A stretch of 64,000 nucleotides of DNA from Stenotrophomonas ginsengisoli (GTDB taxonomy: Bacteria > Pseudomonadota > Gammaproteobacteria > Xanthomonadales > Xanthomonadaceae). Positions 58,328-64,000 of this stretch are shown here, one piece after another (the stretch's first letter is position 1; each line of letters begins with the position of its first letter). The stretch is taken from the NCBI RefSeq assembly GCF_001431485.1, contig NZ_LDJM01000007.1:1-64000 (forward strand), read 5' to 3'. The position numbers were made by a program, and so were the translations under genes. A model generated the notes under the pieces. The model was not told the origin of the DNA, did not search any database, and worked only from the letters and a program-made list of their open reading frames with translations.

Positions 58328-58344
58328 TTGCGCCCGATCCTTGA

Positions 58345-59499
<1,155 letters not shown>

Positions 59500-59543
59500 G
59501 GCCCCTAGGCCGGGGCGCCTGACAGTACCCCGGCCCTTGTGCG

Positions 59544-60284
59544 ATGAGCATCCGCGTCCCCTGGCAACTGGACAGCGACCCGGCCGCACCTTTTCCGCCG
59601 GCTGACACCGCCCTGCGCGAACCCGATGGCCTGCTGGCCATCGGCGGCGACCTGCAGCCCGAACGCCTGCTGCGCGCCTATGCCGGCGGCATCTTCCCGT
59701 GGTCATCGCCGGGCGAACCGCTGCTGTGGTGGTCACCGGACCCACGCACCGTGTTCGATACCGCGGCTTTTTGCCTCTCGCGCAGCAACCGGCGTCAACT
59801 GCGCCGCCACGCCTGGCACCTGCAGGTGGACAGCGCCTTTGATGCGGTCATCGGCCAGTGCGCGCATATCGCCCGCCCGGGCCAGCGCGGCACCTGGATC
59901 GATGCCGACATGCTCGCCGCCTACCGCCAGCTGCACCGCCTGGGCCACGCCCACAGCTTCCAGGTCCATGGCGCAGATGGCCAGCTGGTCGGCGGCCTGT
60001 ATGGCGTGTCCGTGGGCCGGATGTTCTTTGCCGAAAGCATGTTCAGCGCGCTGCCCGGCGCCTCCAAACTGGCCCTGGCTGGCGCCTGCCATTGGCTGGC
60101 GCGCTGGCAGATGCCGCTGCTGGACGCCCAGGTGCACAACCCGCACCTGGCCCTGCTAGGTGCCGGCAGCCTGCCACGGCGCGATTTCCTGCACGCGATC
60201 ACCGGGCTGTGCGGGCAGCCGGGCATGGTCGGCAACTGGCAGCAGCGCGCCGGCATCATCGATGCTGCCAGCCTGTTGAACTGA
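59544..60284 (+). CDS. aat: Leucyl/phenylalanyl-tRNA-protein transferase
   Basis: 246 residues. [59 protein letters not shown] (in part) and the C-terminal [11 protein letters not shown] are signature regions. It adds Leu or Phe to N-terminal Lys/Arg of proteins, making substrates for ClpS-ClpA, whose genes lie just downstream. Confidence 0.95.
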   Translation: MSIRVPWQLDSDPAAPFPPADTALREPDGLLAIGGDLQPERLLRAYAGGIFPWSSPGEPLLWWSPDPRTVFDTAAFCLSRSNRRQLRRHAWHLQVDSAFDAVIGQCAHIARPGQRGTWIDADMLAAYRQLHRLGHAHSFQVHGADGQLVGGLYGVSVGRMFFAESMFSALPGASKLALAGACHWLARWQMPLLDAQVHNPHLALLGAGSLPRRDFLHAITGLCGQPGMVGNWQQRAGIIDAASLLN

Positions 60285-60302
60285 ACAAAAAAACAGCAGA
60301 CT

Positions 60303-60331
60303 TTGCACCACCGGCGCGGAGCGGGTAAAAT
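60303..60331 (+). promoter_or_regulatory. Promoter of infA
   Basis: TTGCAC (60303-60308) and TAAAAT (60326-60331) with a 17-bp spacer; the start would be near 60338, about 40 nt before the infA ATG. Confidence 0.75.
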
Positions 60332-60378
60332 CCTCGGCTTACCCGGCCCGTTGGCCGCACAGAACGACACAGGATTAC

Positions 60379-60597
60379 ATGTCGAAAGACGACTCCATTG
60401 AGTTCGAAGGTACCGTCAGCGAGACCCTGCCGAACACCACCTTCCGCGTCCGCCTTGAAAATGGCCATGAGATCATTGCCCATATTTCCGGCCGCATGCG
60501 CAAGAACTACATCCGCATCCTGACCGGCGACCGGGTCAAGGTTGAAATGACCCCGTACGACCTGACCAAGGGACGCATCACCTACCGCATGAAGTAA
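60379..60597 (+). CDS. infA: Translation initiation factor IF-1
   Basis: 72 residues, full length. OB fold with [20 protein letters not shown] and [24 protein letters not shown] before the ATG serves as ribosome site with short spacing. Own promoter and own terminator make it a single-gene unit. Confidence 0.97.
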   Translation: MSKDDSIEFEGTVSETLPNTTFRVRLENGHEIIAHISGRMRKNYIRILTGDRVKVEMTPYDLTKGRITYRMK

Positions 60598-60614
60598 GCG
60601 GTTGGTTGATCCAA

Positions 60615-60643
60615 CAAAAAAGCCAGCTCGCGCTGGCTTTTTT
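60615..60643 (+). terminator. Terminator of infA
   Basis: AAAAAGCCAGC/GCTGGCTTTTT with a TCGC loop and a T6 run. The remaining spacer to clpA (60644-60740) has no gene. Confidence 0.93.
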
Positions 60644-60740
60644 GCGTGCGTGGAATATCCCCCCGCTCCTGCCGGCCAGGCCCTGCACCGCCGGCGCGAT
60701 GCCCTGCCGGCAAGGCAGAGCATCGCTTGGGTGCGCCTCG

Positions 60741-63023
60741 TCAGGCCGGCAGTGCCTTGCTGTAAGCCGCCGATGCCGGCGACAGCACATCCACCACCAG
60801 CTCGCCGTTGCGCACATCCACCTGGGCCCGGCCACCGTCCACCAGCGCGCCGAACAGCAGTTCGTCGGCCAGCTTGCGCTTGATCCGGTCCTGGATGACC
60901 CGGGTCATCGGCCGCGCGCCCATTTCCGGGTCGAAGCCGTGCTCGGCCAGCCAGGTCCGCGCCTGGCCGGTGACCGACAGCGCCACATGCTTGTCCAGCA
61001 GCAGCGCTTCCAGCTCGATCAGGAACTTGTCCACCACGCGCAGCACGTGGTCCTCGCCCAGGCCCTGGAACTGCACGATGGCATCCAGGCGGTTGCGGAA
61101 CTCCGGGCTGAAGCTCTTGCGGATCACTTCCATCGCATCGGTGGTGTGGTTCTGGCGGGTGAAGCCGATCGAGCGCCGTGTCGCCTGGCTGGCGCCGGCA
61201 TTGGTGGTCATCACCAGCACCACGTTGCGGAAGTTGGCCTCGCGCCCGTTGGTATCGGTGAGCACGCCGCGGTCCATCACCTGCAGCAGCAGGTTGAAGA
61301 TGTCCGGGTGGGCCTTTTCGATCTCGTCCAGCAGCAGTACGCAATGCGGGGTTTTGACGATCTTCTCGGTCAGCAGGCCGCCCTGGTCGAAGCCGACATA
61401 GCCCGGAGGCGCGCCGATCAGGCGGCTGACCGAATGCGGCTCCATGTATTCGCTCATGTCAAAGCGCACCAGCTCGATGCCCAGCTGCATGGCCAGCTGG
61501 CGGGTGACCTCGGTCTTGCCCACGCCGGTGGGGCCGGCAAACAGGAAGCTGCCGATCGGCTTGTCCGCGCCACCCAGGCCGGAACGGGCCATCTTGATCG
61601 CCGAGGCCAGCGTCTCGATCGCCGGGTCCTGGCCGAAGATCACCATTTTCAGGTTGCGCTCCAGGTGGCGCAGGGTGTCCTTGTCGCTGACCGTGACCTG
61701 CTTGGCCGGGATGCGCGCGATCTTGGCCACGATCGACTCGATCTCGGCCACGTCGATCCGGGTCTTGCGCTCGTCCACCGGCAGCAGGCGCTGGCGTGCA
61801 CCGGCCTCGTCGATCACATCGATCGCCTTGTCCGGCAACAGGCGGTCACCAATGTGCTTGACCGAAAGGTCCACCGCCGCCTTGATCGCTTCCTCGTCAT
61901 AGGTCACGCCGTGATGCTGCTCGTACTTGGGCTTGAGCCCGAGCAGGATCTGCACCGCCTCGCCCACACTGGGCTCGACGATGTCGATCTTCTGGAAGCG
62001 ACGGGCCAGGGCACGGTCCTTTTCGAAGATGCCGCGGTATTCCTGGAAGGTGGTCGAGCCAATGCAGCGCAACTCCCCGGATGACAACGCAGGCTTGATC
62101 AGGTTGGACGCATCCATGGTGCCGCCGGAGGCTGAACCGGCACCGATGATGGTGTGGATCTCGTCAATGAACAGGATCGCCTGCGGGTGCTTGCGCATCG
62201 CCGCCAGCACGCTCTTCAAGCGCTTTTCGAAATCACCGCGGTACTTGGTCCCGGCCACCAGGGCGCCCAGGTCCAGGGAATAGATCACCGCATCGGCCAG
62301 CACCTCGGGCACTTCGCCATCGACGATGCGCTTGGCCAGGCCTTCGGCGATGGCGGTCTTGCCGACACCGGCCTCGCCCACGTACAGCGGATTGTTCTTG
62401 CGCCGGCGGCACAGGACCTGGATGGTGCGCTCGACCTCCTCCACCCGCCCGACCAGCGGGTCGATGCGGCCGGCACGGGCCAGCTCGTTGAGGTTGTCGG
62501 TGAACTCGCCCAGCACGTCGCTGCGCGATTCGGCATCGCCGTCACTGCGGGCATCGGCATCGGCCGCCGGAGGCACCTCGCCCTCCTCGCTGCTGCGTGC
62601 CACGCCGTGGGAAATGTAATTGACCACGTCCAGGCGATGGATGTCCTGCTGGGACAGGAAATACACCGCGTGGGAGTCCTTCTCGCCGAAGATGGCCACC
62701 AGCACATTGGCCCCGGTGACTTCCTTGCGACCGGAAGACTGCACGTGATAGACGGCACGCTGCAGCACGCGCTGGAAACCCAGGGTGGGCTGGGTGTCGC
62801 GGCCATCGTCCTCGGGCAGGGTCTGCACCGCGGACTGGATCGCCCCTTCCAGGTCGGCGGCCAGGCGCAGTTCGTCCACGCCACAGGCCTTGAGCACCGC
62901 CTGGGCGGAGGGGTTGTCGAGCAGGGAGAGCAACAGGTGCTCGACGGTCATGAACTCATGGCGGGCCTCGCGGGCACGCTTGTAGCACTGGCCAATGGTC
63001 TGTTCGAGATCTTTGCTGAACAT
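60741..63023 (-). CDS. clpA: ATP-dependent Clp protease subunit ClpA
   Basis: 760 residues. N-domain ([15 protein letters not shown]), first AAA domain with [12 protein letters not shown], acidic linker between N-domain and D1 ([15 protein letters not shown]), second AAA domain with [11 protein letters not shown], and FGQDPAIE and GARPMTR. It unfolds substrates for ClpP and works with ClpS. ATG 63023 (MFSKDLEQ) is the family start. Confidence 0.96.
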   Translation of the reverse strand: MFSKDLEQTIGQCYKRAREARHEFMTVEHLLLSLLDNPSAQAVLKACGVDELRLAADLEGAIQSAVQTLPEDDGRDTQPTLGFQRVLQRAVYHVQSSGRKEVTGANVLVAIFGEKDSHAVYFLSQQDIHRLDVVNYISHGVARSSEEGEVPPAADADARSDGDAESRSDVLGEFTDNLNELARAGRIDPLVGRVEEVERTIQVLCRRRKNNPLYVGEAGVGKTAIAEGLAKRIVDGEVPEVLADAVIYSLDLGALVAGTKYRGDFEKRLKSVLAAMRKHPQAILFIDEIHTIIGAGSASGGTMDASNLIKPALSSGELRCIGSTTFQEYRGIFEKDRALARRFQKIDIVEPSVGEAVQILLGLKPKYEQHHGVTYDEEAIKAAVDLSVKHIGDRLLPDKAIDVIDEAGARQRLLPVDERKTRIDVAEIESIVAKIARIPAKQVTVSDKDTLRHLERNLKMVIFGQDPAIETLASAIKMARSGLGGADKPIGSFLFAGPTGVGKTEVTRQLAMQLGIELVRFDMSEYMEPHSVSRLIGAPPGYVGFDQGGLLTEKIVKTPHCVLLLDEIEKAHPDIFNLLLQVMDRGVLTDTNGREANFRNVVLVMTTNAGASQATRRSIGFTRQNHTTDAMEVIRKSFSPEFRNRLDAIVQFQGLGEDHVLRVVDKFLIELEALLLDKHVALSVTGQARTWLAEHGFDPEMGARPMTRVIQDRIKRKLADELLFGALVDGGRAQVDVRNGELVVDVLSPASAAYSKALPA

Positions 63024-63132
63024 GGGCGACTCCGACGGCTGAGTTGACACTATGGGGGTGCCGGTGGCGGTTTTCACCACCCTATCGGATCAGCGTGTAC
63101 ATGCGGCGTTAGGGCAATGACGCGCTGGCAGG

Positions 63133-63453
63133 TCAGACGGCCTGCATCGTGCACAGCAGGGGATGCTGGTTGAGGCGGGCGAAATCGTTGACCTGGGCCA
63201 CCTTGGTCTCGGCCACCTCGCGGCTGTACTCGCCGCACACGCCCTTGCCACGGGTATGCACGTGCAGCATGACCTGGGTGGCCTGTTCGATATCCATGGA
63301 GAAGTGGTGCTGCAGCACCTCGATGACGAAGTCCATCGGGGTGTAGTCATCATTGAGCAGCAGCACCTGCCAGCGTCCGGGGGGCTGCAGCTGCGGCCGG
63401 CCCGGGGCAACGGCCAGGTCGTTTTCGTGCTCGTGTTCAAATTGCGCGGTCAT
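63133..63453 (-). CDS. clpS: ClpA adaptor ClpS
   Basis: 106 residues. Disordered N-terminus (about 1-25) then the core with [20 protein letters not shown] (N-degron pocket with Asp residues) and [19 protein letters not shown]. It delivers N-degron substrates to ClpA. Lies 109 bp upstream of clpA, same strand. Confidence 0.96.
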   Translation of the reverse strand: MTAQFEHEHENDLAVAPGRPQLQPPGRWQVLLLNDDYTPMDFVIEVLQHHFSMDIEQATQVMLHVHTRGKGVCGEYSREVAETKVAQVNDFARLNQHPLLCTMQAV

Positions 63454-63548
63454 GCGTCCAATTATAGCCGGGCCGGTACGCTGGCAATGGACGCTCCGCG
63501 CCGGGGGCGGCAAAATGCCCGGTGCAAACCACTACCGGGGCAAACCTG

Positions 63549-64000
63549 ATGAAGATGCTTACCTGGCTTGGCGTGGCCCTGTTGGCCTGTGCCCCTGGCA
63601 CCGCCCTGGCCCAGAAGGGACCGGCTTCGGATGCGGCCATCGGCCGCCAGCTGGACACGCTGGACTACAACTACGAAATCGATGCCGACGGCGACTACCA
63701 GATGGTCTTTGACCTGGACGACGAACGTACCCAGCTGGTCTACGTGCGTTCGGCCATCGAGAACTACGGCAGCCTGAGCGTGCGCGAGATCTGGTCGCCG
63801 GGCTTCCGCATCAAGCAAGGCGAGTTTCCGGCAGTGATCGCCAACCGCCTGCTGCTGGACTCCAACAGCGCCAAGATCGGCAGCTGGGTGCGCCAGGGCG
63901 ACATGGCCATGTACGTGGTCAAGATCGACGCCAATGCCAGTGCCGACCAGCTTTCCGATGCCATCGACGCGGCGATCAAGACCGCCGACAAGCTGGAACA
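63549..64000 (+). CDS. Secreted YbjN-like protein (cut by window end)
   Basis: At least 150 residues, open at the window edge. Signal peptide (MKMLTWLGVALLACAPGTALAQ, cleaved near 22). The mature part has YEIDADGDYQMVFDLDDERT and VREIWSPGF, which resembles the YbjN/T3SS-chaperone-like fold, but the match is by eye. Divergent from clpS. No further gene can be seen. Confidence 0.65.
   Translation, partial: MKMLTWLGVALLACAPGTALAQKGPASDAAIGRQLDTLDYNYEIDADGDYQMVFDLDDERTQLVYVRSAIENYGSLSVREIWSPGFRIKQGEFPAVIANRLLLDSNSAKIGSWVRQGDMAMYVVKIDANASADQLSDAIDAAIKTADKLE

Overview
The window reads as chromosome from a high-G+C gammaproteobacterium of the Xanthomonadaceae, most likely Stenotrophomonas or a close relative. 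Three things support this. The arginine cluster is the xanthomonad type that works through N-acetylornithine transcarbamylase. A spacer in that cluster carries GTAG-type REP elements like those of Stenotrophomonas. Almost every other gene is gammaproteobacterial core with dense, overlapping operon packing. This placement is inferred from gene content, not from a database search.

Layout. 1-2353 is a short accessory segment, visibly lower in G+C, with three little-known genes; the middle one, a M23 peptidase/peptidoglycan-binding effector-like gene, is broken by a one-base frameshift. 2478-10449 (minus strand) is the arginine operon argF'-argG-argE'-argB-GNAT-argC-argH. Upstream of it (10523-10678) sits what looks like a complete, arginine-codon-based transcription attenuator, which I consider the most interesting item here. 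10729-16490 holds a periplasmic protein, cysS, sufE, an MFS exporter, a DksA-like protein with a long histone-H1-like repeat tail, and yidD, whose reading frame runs without a stop into pyrC. 17837-18978 is a LytM-type peptidase gene whose 3' end is repeated in a 119-bp tandem array.

19048-24380 carries a mtaD-ubiG-gph(mupP-like) operon and the divergent efp/epmB pair. 24398-32753 has a PhnD-like sensor with a GGDEF-EAL protein, trmJ/suhB, htpX, gluQRS-phaB and phaR. 32781-42834 is envelope and housekeeping: gumN-like, DUF1684 lipoprotein, mutL, an AmiC-type amidase, tsaE-nnr, and queG-xseA. 42895-47554 has a M48 peptidase, a sulfatase-modifying-factor-like lipoprotein, rnd, and a tRNA-Phe/tRNA-Ala/tRNA-Phe cluster. 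47721-53330 contains a lipoprotein, an acyl-CoA dehydrogenase, an HNH nuclease, dxs and a small unknown. 53316-58327 is ftsK-lolA-rarA-crcB (minus strand). 58540-64000 is trxB, aat, infA, clpA, clpS and a truncated secreted protein; aat, clpA and clpS together make up the bacterial N-degron pathway.

How the parts work together: the arginine genes form one biosynthetic route with a proposed single control point in its leader; efp and epmB are substrate and modifier; ftsK-lolA-rarA is a conserved cell-cycle/envelope block; mutL with the amidase and tsaE-nnr is the familiar gammaproteobacterial neighbourhood. No prophage, transposase, CRISPR array or plasmid function was seen.
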